DNA of 64,000 nt. Origin: Prorocentrum cordatum (lineage: Eukaryota > Sar > Dinophyceae > Prorocentrales > Prorocentraceae). The stretch's first letter is position 1. Every line of letters begins with the position of its first letter. Location of the stretch: positions 1,621,933 through 1,685,932 of the forward strand of contig CAUYUJ010015282.1 in assembly GCA_963575745.1 (NCBI GenBank), written 5' to 3'. Below are positions 28,877-37,408 of the stretch, piece by piece. Under the pieces are notes generated by a model, which was not told the origin of the DNA, made no database searches, and saw only the letters and a list, made by a program, of their open reading frames with translations. A program made the translations under genes and the position numbers.

Positions 28877-30269
28877 TGCCGCCTGCAGCCGCAGGTGGCC
28901 ACCCGCTCACTGTCTCTCACGATCTACGGGTGGGCGACTTCTGCGTGGTGAGGTACAATGTCGGGGGCCCCTTTCTCTACCACGAGCGGCTGGTCACCTA
29001 CCTGCCGCTCGGAGCTGGGTTGACCGTCTCGGTCACCACTCCCGACGGCGACGAATATGAGGAGGTATGGAGCATGCCAGATATCGTCGAGTGGGAACCG
29101 CTGCCGAATCGACAGCAAGGAGGCGTTCTACTGGGTCGGCCTGGAGCTCGGTACTACCGCTTCAGGGTTGGCGCGATGCCGACCGTGGCGAGCCTCACGG
29201 CGGCGACCACGGCCGCGCGCCCGCCTCGGCCAGCCCGCGCCTGTGGGGCCCGTGGCGCCAGCCCTCGGTGGGCGCATCGCCGAGCTGCCAGCGGGAGGTG
29301 CCTTGCCAGGTGCGCCCGTGGCCGGAGGCGCTGTCGCACCGCCCGGTGCTGTGCCAGGCCCGCCGGCGGCGGCCGCCGCCGCCGCTCTCGGAGGCGTGGC
29401 CCCAGCGGCCGGGCTGGGCGGCCTGGTGGCAGCGCTCGGCGGACCAGCAGCAGGAGCGCCTGCAGGAGTTCTTGTCCCCGCTCCACTTCCGCCAGCTGCT
29501 CCAGCCGCAGCCGGCGCCGCGGCCGCCGCGGCCCCAGGGGCCGGCGCGGCGCCTGCCGGTGCTGCCGTCGGCGCGCCCTTGCTTGGCGCGGCAGGCGCGG
29601 CTGCAGCCGCTGCACCCCGCGGCCTTTGGGGGCGTCCCCGCCGCTGCAGTGCCCGCTGGCGGCCACGTACAGGATGCGCGGACGCTCCCAGTGGTCTACG
29701 GCATGGTGGGCAACCGCCGGCGGGAGTTCCGCGACGCGGTGCTGGCGCGCCGGGAGGACCAGTGGGAGGGGTGGCCGGTGCGCGGCCCCCGCACCACGCA
29801 CTGGGTCCTCCGGTACATCGTCGACCACGGCGGGACTCCAACTGGGATGCACTCTCGATGGCGGAGCGAAGCTCGTCTCCAGGAGCACGAGCCTGGAGTG
29901 CAGGAGCACGAACGGGCCTGCAGGGCGCTGGAGGAGCTGCTCTGCTTCGACCAATGCAACGGGGCCAACCTGGCGGCCGCTGAGCTGCTGGCGCGCACCA
30001 TCCAGGTGCAGCAGGAGCGCTACCGGGACAGGAGCGCTGGCGGCTCGGCCAGTGGCGGCCATGACAGCGTGGACGCACACCTCTTCATGGGCAGCGAGCT
30101 CACCAGGGGAGGCGTGTGCGCGTGCCCGCTCCTCCAGGAGTGGGCCAGCCTTCAGCTGGCCAAGGAGCAGGCGCTGCTGAAGGAGCGCCGCCCCGCAAAA
30201 GGCCGCGAGAGGGTCGCGTTGCAAAGAAGGTGCAAACAAGAAGAAGAACACAGGGAGGAGGATGGGTGA
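28873..30269 (+). pseudogene. ORFb, gag-like (copy 1, frameshifted)
   Basis: This is homologous to the intact 465-codon ORFs at 37405 and 45929. The first 115 codons read correctly. A 2-bp loss near 29218 then shifts the frame, the Ala/Pro linker continues in another frame to about 29625, and a second shift there restores the C-terminal part (VVYGMVGNRRREF, LEELLCFDQCNGANLAAAEL). The basic tail is also altered (RPAKGRERV). The frame ends at TGA 30267-30269, still overlapping an ATG as TGATG. Confidence 0.85.
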
Positions 30270-31791
30270 TGTTCTCCACTCCGGTCGCGCCTGGTTCAGG
30301 CGGCCTAGCGCGGACTCCCTGACTGAGAGCACCCTGTGGACCGTGGTGCCATCTACCGGTCGTCAATAGAGAGGTTTTTTGTCTGATCGCTGGGACATAG
30401 TTCGCCAACGTGATTGTCTCCACCGCTAGCCCCCCTCTGCGGCTGTGAGTGGGAACGACGCGCGGGCCGCCAGGAACTGTCCGCGGTCCACTCGGCGCGT
30501 GGCGCGCCACCAAGCGCATCCCTTGACTGGGGCGACGGTGTATCGGCGCCCTGAATGACTTGCATGGCCACCAGGACAGGACCGGCCAGCGGTCCCCGCC
30601 AATGCCGCCCAGCGGCATGCTGTGGACCACGTCGAATCTCAAGTACGTGCGCTTGGCAAGCCCCCACCTGAGGCAGGTTTTCGCGAGGGGGCCCTACGTG
30701 AGCTCCTCGCAGGGACGGGGATCTACCAGACGGGTGATCTCTCTTCCCGACGGCCGTATGTCAAGGAGTCCATATCCTGGCCCTCGCCCGACCTGCAGCC
30801 AGTTCCACTGACCGCCTGCATTGGCGAGGCCGAATCTGAGTGGCTGGGCCGCTGGCAGAGCACCTTGCTCAGGCCAGATAAACCTACAGCTGCTGAACGT
30901 ACTGAGTTCTGCCCTCACGGACTTTTTTTCGACCCCAGTCTCTTCAGTAAGCCTCTGCTCGACGCCGATTTTGTCGCCAAGTTGCTGGCTCGCGGCATGG
31001 TGGAGCTGAAGAGGGACTGCGACGCAGCCACCGTCGGCTGCTTCTTCGTCGCGAAGAAGAACAAGAAGCTGAGAGTGATATTTGACACGAGGTATGCCAA
31101 CTTATTTTTTGGTCGACCGGCTCGGACTGCGTTGCCGACTGCGACGGCCCTCGCTGCTTTCGAGAACCCTGGGCGCGACACCTACCTGGCCTCGGGTGAT
31201 ATCGATAACGCATTCTACAGACTACGATTGCCTGACGGGCTGCCCTCATACTTCAGACTGCCCGCCCTGGATGCCAGCCTGCTCGGGATCACGCACCTGG
31301 ACGGGGTCCCGCTCGCGCGAGGGGCGCGAGTGCAGCCCTGTGTGTGCGTCTTGCCGATAGGCTGGAGCCATGCGCTGGCCCTCTGTCAGGGCGTGCTCCG
31401 ACGCGCCATGGCCACCGCGGGGTTCACCGTGGACCAGTGCGTCGAGGGCGGGAAGGCGGGGGTCGTGGTCGACCGGGAGGGCGCCGCGGCGGTTGCCGGC
31501 TATGTCGACAACTACGCCGCCCTGGGACGCCCCCCGGCCCTTGTCGACCAGGCCGCCCTTGCCATCACGCGCGTGCTGACGGAGAAGGGGCTTCTCACTC
31601 ACGATGAGGAGCCTGCCGCGCGGGACGCCACCTTCGTAGGGCTAGAGCTGAAGAGAGGGCGACATCTTTCGATCAAGGCCAGGAGCATTTGGAGACTTCG
31701 CTTCGGGTTGGACGCTTTTTTCTCAGAAGAGGTTTTTGTTCTGGAGACGCCCTCAGGGTCATCATGGGACATTTCACTTGGGCAGGTTTGA
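30269..31791 (+). pseudogene. pol N-terminus and reverse transcriptase (copy 1)
   Basis: This is the RT that copies element RNA. The ATG at 30269 leads into only about 17 codons before a stop. The rest of the N-terminal extension is broken, including an extra AGGAC at about 30582. From 30590 the RT frame is clean: RVIFDTRYANLFF (RT motif 1-2), SGDIDNAFYRLRLP (motif A), VLPIGWSHALALCQ (motif B) and GYVDNYAALG (motif C, YVDN 31501-31512). It stops at 31791 because of a two-base length change at 31718-31744 compared with copy 3, so RNase H continues in another frame. Confidence 0.85.
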
Positions 31792-34580
31792 TACGACGAG
31801 AAGTCCTCTCTTTGCTCAACGCCAGTTACCAGCTCGCCGAGCGGATCGGGTCTCGGCAGGCGCGTCTTTGGAGATCAGTGCGACGCGAGCTCTGGCAAGC
31901 ACGCTGTATCTTACCGCTGCTCAGCGTTGACGTCAGCGCAGGGTGGTGGCCAGAGGTAGCCGCCTCTGATGCGTCGCTGTTCGGTCTCGGTGTCACTGTC
32001 CGAAAAGCTCCCACTTCACTGGTTTCTTCGATCGGCCGATGCAGCGAGAGGTGGCGCTTCCGGGTTGAGGGGGCCCAGCGGGCTCGCGAGCGTGCTCTCC
32101 ATCAGGCAGCTGAGGACTCCACTGGTAGCCCCGACAAGGCCCTCGAGAACCTGCTGGTCGACAACCCCGTGGCTTTCGACGAGGTCCCCTTAGGCTTCTT
32201 GAAGTCTGACACTTGGAAGGTTGTTCGCGCTTCAAAGGTTGCTGGGTCCACCGACGTCCTAGAGCTGGAGGGGGGGGCGCTCCTTATGGCTATTCGACAT
32301 GCGCTCGGGAACACTGGGGCTCTTGGGAAGAAGATCCTGTTTATAGTGGATAACCTACCACTGGCCCTAGCGGCCACCAAGGGGCGGGCGAACTCGCGAT
32401 ATCTCCGGCATGTACTTCAGAAGATGGCTGCTCTATCGTTGACCACAGGATGTAAGATAGTTGTGCGTTGGGTACCATCTGAACTCAATCCTGCAGACCA
32501 TCCGTCTCGAGGCGATCACGGTTTCTTCACTACTCCATACCACGTACATCTTTCTCGGCCCCATGGGGCCGCGCCGGCGGCCAGCTGCGGCGCAGGCCGC
32601 TGTCGAGCGGGCACAGAACGCCCAGCTCGTGGTGGCCTCGACGGTGCAGACTTTCGGCCTCTCGTTCCTCGAGTCCGCGGCGATCCGCCCGAACGCGCAG
32701 AGGCAGTGCCACGACCGCTTGGCGACGCTGGTCCTCTTCTGCCGGATGTACCGCCTGGACTGGGACAGTTGGGAGTCGCTGGACAATGCCGTCACCGCGC
32801 TGCTGAATCACCAGTTCCTGGACGGCAAGTGCTCGGACCTGGGGGCGCAGCTGATCGCGGCGCTCTCGCACGTCTTCCCGGGCCTGGCCCGGCGCAGCGG
32901 GCTGTGCCTGCCGCGCGCGTGCCGAGCGGCCAGTGCCTGGAAGCGACGCTCTCCTGGGCGCTCGAGGCTGCCCATGCCCAAGACCGGGGCGGCGGCGATC
33001 GCAGGGGTGATGCTGTACCTCGGCCGTCGCCGGATGGCCATCTACGCCATGCTGACCTTCATTTGCTATCTCAGGCCGCTGGAAGGGATCGCGCTGCTGG
33101 GGAGGCACCTGGTCGCCCCTGTGTCGGCGGCAGGAGCGAGCTACGCGAATTGGGGGCTGCTACTCCACGACTTCGAGCTCGGCCAGCCCTCCAAGACCGG
33201 CACGTCGGACGACGCGGTGCTCATCGACCAGGACAGCTGGATCCTCCCTGTGCTGGCAGGGCTCCAGGCGGCAACGCACGCGGACGCCTCGCTGTGGGAC
33301 TTCGACGCGACGGAGTTCAGGGTGACCTTCAAGGCCGCTGCGGAGCTGCTGGGGTTGGGGCAGCTCGCTCCACACCCCTACTCGCTTCGCCACGGCGGAG
33401 CGTCGGACGACCTCCTGGCCGGACGCCGAAGCCTGGAGCAGGTGCGAGCTCGGGGCCGATGGGTGTCGTCGTCGAGCCTTCGTCGGTACACCAAGGCCAC
33501 TCGCCTACTTCGCGAGCTGCACGAGGTACACAGCGACGTCTTCAGCTTCGGGAACTTCGTGATGACCCAGTTCACAGCGCTCGTGGAGCTCGGGCTGGCT
33601 GGCCCGCTTTTCGACCAGGTCCCGGCGAGTGTGAGGGCCCTCTTGCTCTCGGGCCCGAACGCCGAGGCCGCGTCCGCCGCCGGCCGCGCGCGAAGGCGGC
33701 CGGCAACGTGACCCACCTGGTCGACGGCGGGGACGTCGGCGCCTACCTGGGCAAGAGGCTCGTGGCGAGCCTAGGCCGGGCCGTGCGACTCAGGTCGCTG
33801 CTGTTCCTGGAGCTCTTCGGGGGCTGTGGCCGCGTCGCGGCCAGCGCGCAAGCCATGGGCTATGCCGCGCTGAGCCTGGACATCGATGCTTCACCTTTGG
33901 AGAATCACTTGACGCCAGCCTTCCTCAACAGGATCCTGGGCTGGATCTCTGGCGGGGCCATCGCAGGCGCGTGGCTCGGCACACCGTGCAGTACCTGGAC
34001 CCGCGCGCTGCGAGCCCCGCTGCGAACTGAGCAGCACCCTGACGGCCGGCCCGACCTCTCGCCTGAGCAGTGTAGTAAGCTTGACATTGGGAACAGGTCT
34101 TTCCTTTTTTCCCTTCATGTAATCCGTGCGTGTTTGAGATACGGGATTGGCGTTATGATTGAGAATCCGCAGACCAGCCTCATGTGGTCCTCCCCTCGTT
34201 TTCAGAAGCTTCTGAACTTAAGGAGCAGCACTTCTGTCGCGTGTCACATGTGTCAGTTTGGCGCACCATGGAAAAAGCAACCAGGGTGCAAGCTTGGGGC
34301 ATCGGAGAGCTGTGGGAACTTTCTAAAAAATGCGGTGGCCCTCGCGGCCTGCGCAGCAGAACCCTCCGACCCCACCTCGAACTCAGCGGGCGCGCGCCGG
34401 GCGGGAAGTTGGAGGGGGCGAACTGGGCCATCCAGGGGGTGGATGAACAAGTGGGCCGTTCATCGGGTGGATGGAAGCGCGGTGGTGCGAGAAATCACAG
34501 CTGGGATTGCGGATGGCTCGGCCGTCCACTTTCACCTCGTCCCTCAACCCTCTTTGCTGGAATCAGCTCCTGCCAGCTAG
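31689..34580 (+). CDS. RNase H and C5-methyltransferase in one continuous frame (copy 1)
   Basis: A 963-codon frame without stops. The first part is the RNase H-like domain of DIRS-type elements: SDASLFGLGV, ELEGGALLMAIR, FIVDNLPLALA and WVPSELNPADHPSRGD (from 32469). Codons over about 32560-33710 are Gly/Ala/Pro/Arg-rich and lie beneath the recombinase gene. From about 33714 a cytosine-methyltransferase-like domain appears: LLFLELFGGCGRVAA (motif I), LGTPCSTW with Cys at 33987 (motif IV), and MIENPQTS with Glu at 34161 (motif VI). The last 57 codons (from 34409) come from the inserted transposon, which supplies the stop. The frame has no confirmed start. In copy 3 RNase H reads directly on from RT. 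Confidence 0.75.
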   Translation: METSLRVGRFFLRRGFCSGDALRVIMGHFTWAGLIRREVLSLLNASYQLAERIGSRQARLWRSVRRELWQARCILPLLSVDVSAGWWPEVAASDASLFGLGVTVRKAPTSLVSSIGRCSERWRFRVEGAQRARERALHQAAEDSTGSPDKALENLLVDNPVAFDEVPLGFLKSDTWKVVRASKVAGSTDVLELEGGALLMAIRHALGNTGALGKKILFIVDNLPLALAATKGRANSRYLRHVLQKMAALSLTTGCKIVVRWVPSELNPADHPSRGDHGFFTTPYHVHLSRPHGAAPAASCGAGRCRAGTERPARGGLDGADFRPLVPRVRGDPPERAEAVPRPLGDAGPLLPDVPPGLGQLGVAGQCRHRAAESPVPGRQVLGPGGAADRGALARLPGPGPAQRAVPAARVPSGQCLEATLSWALEAAHAQDRGGGDRRGDAVPRPSPDGHLRHADLHLLSQAAGRDRAAGEAPGRPCVGGRSELRELGAATPRLRARPALQDRHVGRRGAHRPGQLDPPCAGRAPGGNARGRLAVGLRRDGVQGDLQGRCGAAGVGAARSTPLLASPRRSVGRPPGRTPKPGAGASSGPMGVVVEPSSVHQGHSPTSRAARGTQRRLQLRELRDDPVHSARGARAGWPAFRPGPGECEGPLALGPERRGRVRRRPRAKAAGNVTHLVDGGDVGAYLGKRLVASLGRAVRLRSLLFLELFGGCGRVAASAQAMGYAALSLDIDASPLENHLTPAFLNRILGWISGGAIAGAWLGTPCSTWTRALRAPLRTEQHPDGRPDLSPEQCSKLDIGNRSFLFSLHVIRACLRYGIGVMIENPQTSLMWSSPRFQKLLNLRSSTSVACHMCQFGAPWKKQPGCKLGASESCGNFLKNAVALAACAAEPSDPTSNSAGARRAGSWRGRTGPSRGWMNKWAVHRVDGSAVVREITAGIADGSAVHFHLVPQPSLLESAPAS
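32563..33711 (+). CDS. Tyrosine recombinase (copy 1)
   Basis: This integrates the circular DNA intermediate. The start is the ATG at 32563 (GPRRRPAAAQ), and the frame is open some 100 bases upstream. An N-terminal helical core-binding domain is followed by the catalytic domain: Arg I in CYLRPLEG (33073), PYSLRHGGAS with Arg II at 33388 and a Tyr where the first His of HxxR is usual, RGRWVSSSS, and the nucleophile Tyr at 33487 in RRYTKA. The Ala/Arg-rich tail ends at TGA 33709-33711. The whole gene lies inside the RNase H-methyltransferase frame, shifted by one. The protein is identical to copy 2 (41080-42228). Confidence 0.9.
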   Translation: MGPRRRPAAAQAAVERAQNAQLVVASTVQTFGLSFLESAAIRPNAQRQCHDRLATLVLFCRMYRLDWDSWESLDNAVTALLNHQFLDGKCSDLGAQLIAALSHVFPGLARRSGLCLPRACRAASAWKRRSPGRSRLPMPKTGAAAIAGVMLYLGRRRMAIYAMLTFICYLRPLEGIALLGRHLVAPVSAAGASYANWGLLLHDFELGQPSKTGTSDDAVLIDQDSWILPVLAGLQAATHADASLWDFDATEFRVTFKAAAELLGLGQLAPHPYSLRHGGASDDLLAGRRSLEQVRARGRWVSSSSLRRYTKATRLLRELHEVHSDVFSFGNFVMTQFTALVELGLAGPLFDQVPASVRALLLSGPNAEAASAAGRARRRPAT

Positions 34581-35830
34581 ACAGCCCTGGGCCCTCTCGA
34601 CTGTCTCCACTTCTCTTGCGTATTTAATGGTCCCACTGGCTTTCGATCTCTTCTCCCTTCATGTTTTCTCAGTGTCCTCCACACCTGTACTGCTGCCCTT
34701 CTAGACGCGGTGCACTCGCCTCGACGTTGGGTTGTCAAAAAAAAGGGGGAGGAGGAGGGGAGGAGGAGGAGAAGGAGGAGAAGGAGGAGGAGGGAGAGGT
34801 GATAATGGGATGAATGCGGGAGGAGGAGGAAAAGGAGGTTCATAAGGATGAGCATGGAGGACGATGAGGGAGGAGGGCGGGAGCAGGATTGCGGAGGATG
34901 ATGGAGGAGGAAGGAGGGGGGGCGGAAGGATGAGGACATGTGAGGAGGAGGAGGAGGAGGAGGAGGACGACGACGACGCGGGGCGAAAAGGGAGAAAAGG
35001 GACGACGAGGTGCGGGGCGAGAGGGCAGGAATGCTGGCGGGAGGGAGGGAGGCATGGGAGCAGGAGAAGGGGAGGGAGAGGCGGGGTGGTTTGGGATCGG
35101 TGCAAGGGCGCCCTGGGTCGCGGGAGCCAAGGCGGCCAGGCGCGCGAGTACCCTTCCCCCGAGGCGCGGACCGCCTTTCCGAGGGAGCTCTGGGAAGGGG
35201 TTCCATGAGCCGGGTGGATGGCCCACTTGGGGCCTCGGAGCATCAGCCGGACGGATGGCCCACTTGGGGCCCTGGACCAGTGCAGGGGTACTGGGTGCCC
35301 CGGTGTGATGTTCCATGAGCCGGGTGGATGGCCCACTTGGGGCCTGGGGGCGGCGAGGGGGTTGCGCGCAGGGCGTGCGAGGGTCGGGGGCGTGCGTGAG
35401 CCGGATGGATGGCCCACTTGGGGCCTCGGGGGGGGCGGCCTCCAGGAGCCGGGTGGATGGCCCACTTGGGGCCTCGGAGCATCAGCCGGACGGATGGCCC
35501 ACTTGGGGCCTGCATTCGGCCTCCGCGGAACAGCGTTCGGGATGGGCTGCGCGCCTTCCCGGAACAGCGTTCGGGAAGGGCTGGCGGCGGAGGGAATGGG
35601 GAGGGGTGGGAGCGGGAGAGCACGAGGTTGGAAGAAAGGGGCAAATGGAGGGAGGGAAGGGGAAGGGGACGGGGGAAGGCGAAATAGGACAAGGGAGCTG
35701 GGGGAAGGGAGGGGGAGGGGGGGGGGAGGGATGAGGGAGGCAGAGTGCGAGAGAAAATGGGCGCGGTTGGCAGATGTAAGTAGCGGGCTAGCATCAGTGA
35801 GGCGCTGAACGACACTGGTGTGGGACGCGG

Positions 35831-35869
<39 letters not shown>

Positions 35870-36301
35870 GGGCGAAAAGGGGAGTGAAGGGAGAAATGGG
35901 GAGGTGGCGGCGGAGGGGGCAAGGGGCTGCGCGGTGGGCGGAGGCAGGGGGAGGGCCAGCACGGGAGCGTGCACGGGGCAGACCAGGCGAAGTGGCCACT
36001 TCGGCGCCGCAGAAAGGGCGCGGCGGTCGACGGGCACACCTAGGACGAGAAGGAGAGAGGGTGGCAGAACAGCAATTCCAAGGCTGCCCCTCGCAGACAA
36101 TTTGGCTTCACTCGTGCGGCCTGATCCCGCTTCGAGGTGTCTCCAGGTCGACGCGGTAGCGGGCCGTGGGCCGAGGCGACCGAACTGCTCCGAACGCTGG
36201 GCGGAAAGGCGTTCCAGAAATCTTGGAACGCCTCCCCGAAAGCCGTTCCATGCACCCTTTCGACGGCCCACCTTCTGGATGGCCCTGTTCGCCCCGCCTA
36301 A
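34409..36301. mobile_element. TIR DNA transposon, non-autonomous, in copy 1
   Basis: This 1,893-bp insertion is flanked by GGGAAG (34403-34408 and 36302-36307). Copy 3 has a single GGGAAG with no insert (51426-51431), so the target duplication is demonstrated. The ends are inverted repeats of about 34 bp: left TTGGAGGGGGCGAACTGGGC, right (reverse complement) TTAGGCGGGGCGAACAGGGC, both continuing CATCCAG then GGTGG. Inside are (GGA)n, (CGA)n and six copies of GGATGGCCCACTTGGGGCC (35217-35511). No transposase is visible. The GPKWAIHPAH-type frames on the minus strand are translations of the repeat. Confidence 0.85.
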
Positions 36302-36480
36302 GGGAAGCACTGGACAGCCACTGCTGCTGCCTACCCGGCAGCCTTCGCCCGTGCCGCCGCCGCCATCCTCGTTCGCACGTGTGAGAATAAACGCCCCCTG
36401 GCTCTCTCTCTCTCTCGCAGAATGGGGGTGTAGCCCTGAATGTTTTTTTCGGCCTTCGGCCAAGTCCGCGTTCGGGTTCG

Positions 36481-36602
36481 GGATGCGAGGCTCGTCTATA
36501 TGTCCAGTGTCTCGCCCTGAAGCCGCGAGTTCGCCGCCGTGCACTGCTCCGCGCAAAGAACATCATCTCTCTTGGCGACGTGGGTCGGAAGAGGCCCTGC
36601 TG
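36481..36602 (+). repeat. B1 split direct repeat, copy 1
   Basis: 122 bp from GGATGCGAGGCTCGTC to GAGGCCCTGCTG, abutting A2. It matches B2 at 36728-36849. Confidence 0.9.
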
Positions 36603-36676
36603 GGTGCATTCAGTACGTGAAGCAGGCACTGAAGGGAGCGTCGCCGCATGGCCACTGCCACTTGTGCTCGAGCTCT
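36603..36676 (+). repeat. A2 split direct repeat, copy 1
   Basis: 74 bp from GGTGCATTCAGTACG to GCTCGAGCTCT. The B1|A2 junction is what joining the two element ends in a circle would give. Confidence 0.9.
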
Positions 36677-36727
36677 CCCTCCCCCCTTTTTCTCCCCCTT
36701 CGAGCTTGAGAGTGGCTTTTTCTGGCT

Positions 36728-36849
36728 GGATGCGAGGCTCGTCTATCTGTCCAGTGTCTCGCCCTGAAGCCGCGAGTTCGCCGCCGTGCACTGCTCCTCG
36801 CAAAGAACATCATCTCTCTTGGCGACGTGGGTCGGAAGAGGCCCTGCTG
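36728..36849 (+). repeat. B2 split direct repeat, right end of copy 1
   Basis: Ends GAGGCCCTGCTG directly before ATCATCATC. B1 and B2 have the same length. Confidence 0.9.
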
Positions 36850-36897
36850 ATCATCATCATGATCACCATCATGGTGATGATGCTGTTGATGATGATA

Positions 36898-36948
<51 letters not shown>

Positions 36949-36975
36949 CTGCTGCTGCTGCTGCTGATGATGATG
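36850..36975. repeat. (GAT)n spacer between copies 1 and 2
   Basis: ATC/GAT/CTG trinucleotides, including an interrupted (GAT)n of about 50 bp. This is the only DNA between the end of one element and the start of the next. Confidence 0.95.
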
Positions 36976-37049
36976 GGTGTATTCAGTACGTGAAGCAGGC
37001 ACTGAAGGGAGCGTCGCCGCATGGCCACTGCCACTTGTGCTCAAGCTCT
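36976..37049 (+). repeat. A1 split direct repeat, copy 2
   Basis: GGTGTATTCAGTACG to GCTCAAGCTCT, directly after GATGATGATG. Confidence 0.9.
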
Positions 37050-37075
37050 GAGTCAGGGCCCCCCCATTCCTTTCC

Positions 37076-37408
37076 ATGCAAGCCGCCCTCCGCCATATTG
37101 CCGGGCGATTCGCTGAGGGGGTCTCGACGGGCCTTGTCGTGTGGGCTGGGCGGCCTACCTGCCCGCACTGCGAGTGCTCGCCAGTGCTGCACTGTCCACC
37201 TCTGACCTGCTCGACTGGTGACGTGGCCTACACCTCGCCGCTGACCCCGCTCGCGCTGGTCTTCACGTGTGCCTGTGTGGCGGTCGTGGCCTTCTCGGCT
37301 GGTCGCTTGACGGGGGTGAGGGCTAGGACAGAGCTGAACCCCGAGGACCTGGACGCGACGGCCCGAGCTCAGGTGGCGCAGTATCGGTCGAAGGCTTTGG
37401 CACAATGA
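37076..37408 (+). CDS. ORFa, 110-aa Cys-rich protein (copy 2)
   Basis: The 110-residue length and Cys spacing (CPHCECSPVLHC) are as in copy 1. The hydrophobic segment reads LALVFTCACVAVVAFSAG. It starts 27 bp after A1, so the leader between the repeat and the first ATG is very short. The stop overlaps the next start (ATGA at 37405-37408). Confidence 0.7.
   Translation: MQAALRHIAGRFAEGVSTGLVVWAGRPTCPHCECSPVLHCPPLTCSTGDVAYTSPLTPLALVFTCACVAVVAFSAGRLTGVRARTELNPEDLDATARAQVAQYRSKALAQ

Larger units (their letters stand above)
28440..36849 (+). mobile_element. Tyrosine-recombinase retrotransposon, copy 1
   Basis: This is a DIRS/PAT/Ngaro-type element with split direct repeats: A1 28440-28514, coding region, B1 36481-36602, A2 36603-36676, B2 36728-36849. 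Such elements integrate a circular DNA by a tyrosine recombinase and make no target duplication. This copy is defective. The gag-like ORF has two frameshifts, the pol start is broken, and RT and RNase H are in different frames. A 1.9-kb DNA transposon interrupts the methyltransferase end. From about 30590 to its right end it is almost base-identical to copy 2, whereas 28440-30575 differs clearly. Confidence 0.9.

Noticed and set aside
28873-30332. Arg-rich and Ala-rich frames overlapping the gag-like gene in other frames and on the minus strand
   Set aside because: Out-of-frame readings of the Ala/Pro linker. Comparison with copies 2 and 3 shows the true frame.
32530-33108. Minus-strand ORFs opposite the recombinase gene
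   Set aside because: Shadows caused by high GC at third positions. The plus-strand recombinase motifs are clear.
34577-36556. Minus-strand frames with repeated GPKWAIHPAH-type peptides in the TIR transposon
   Set aside because: The peptide period follows the GGATGGCCCACTTGGGGCC DNA repeat, and no start or domain supports a protein.
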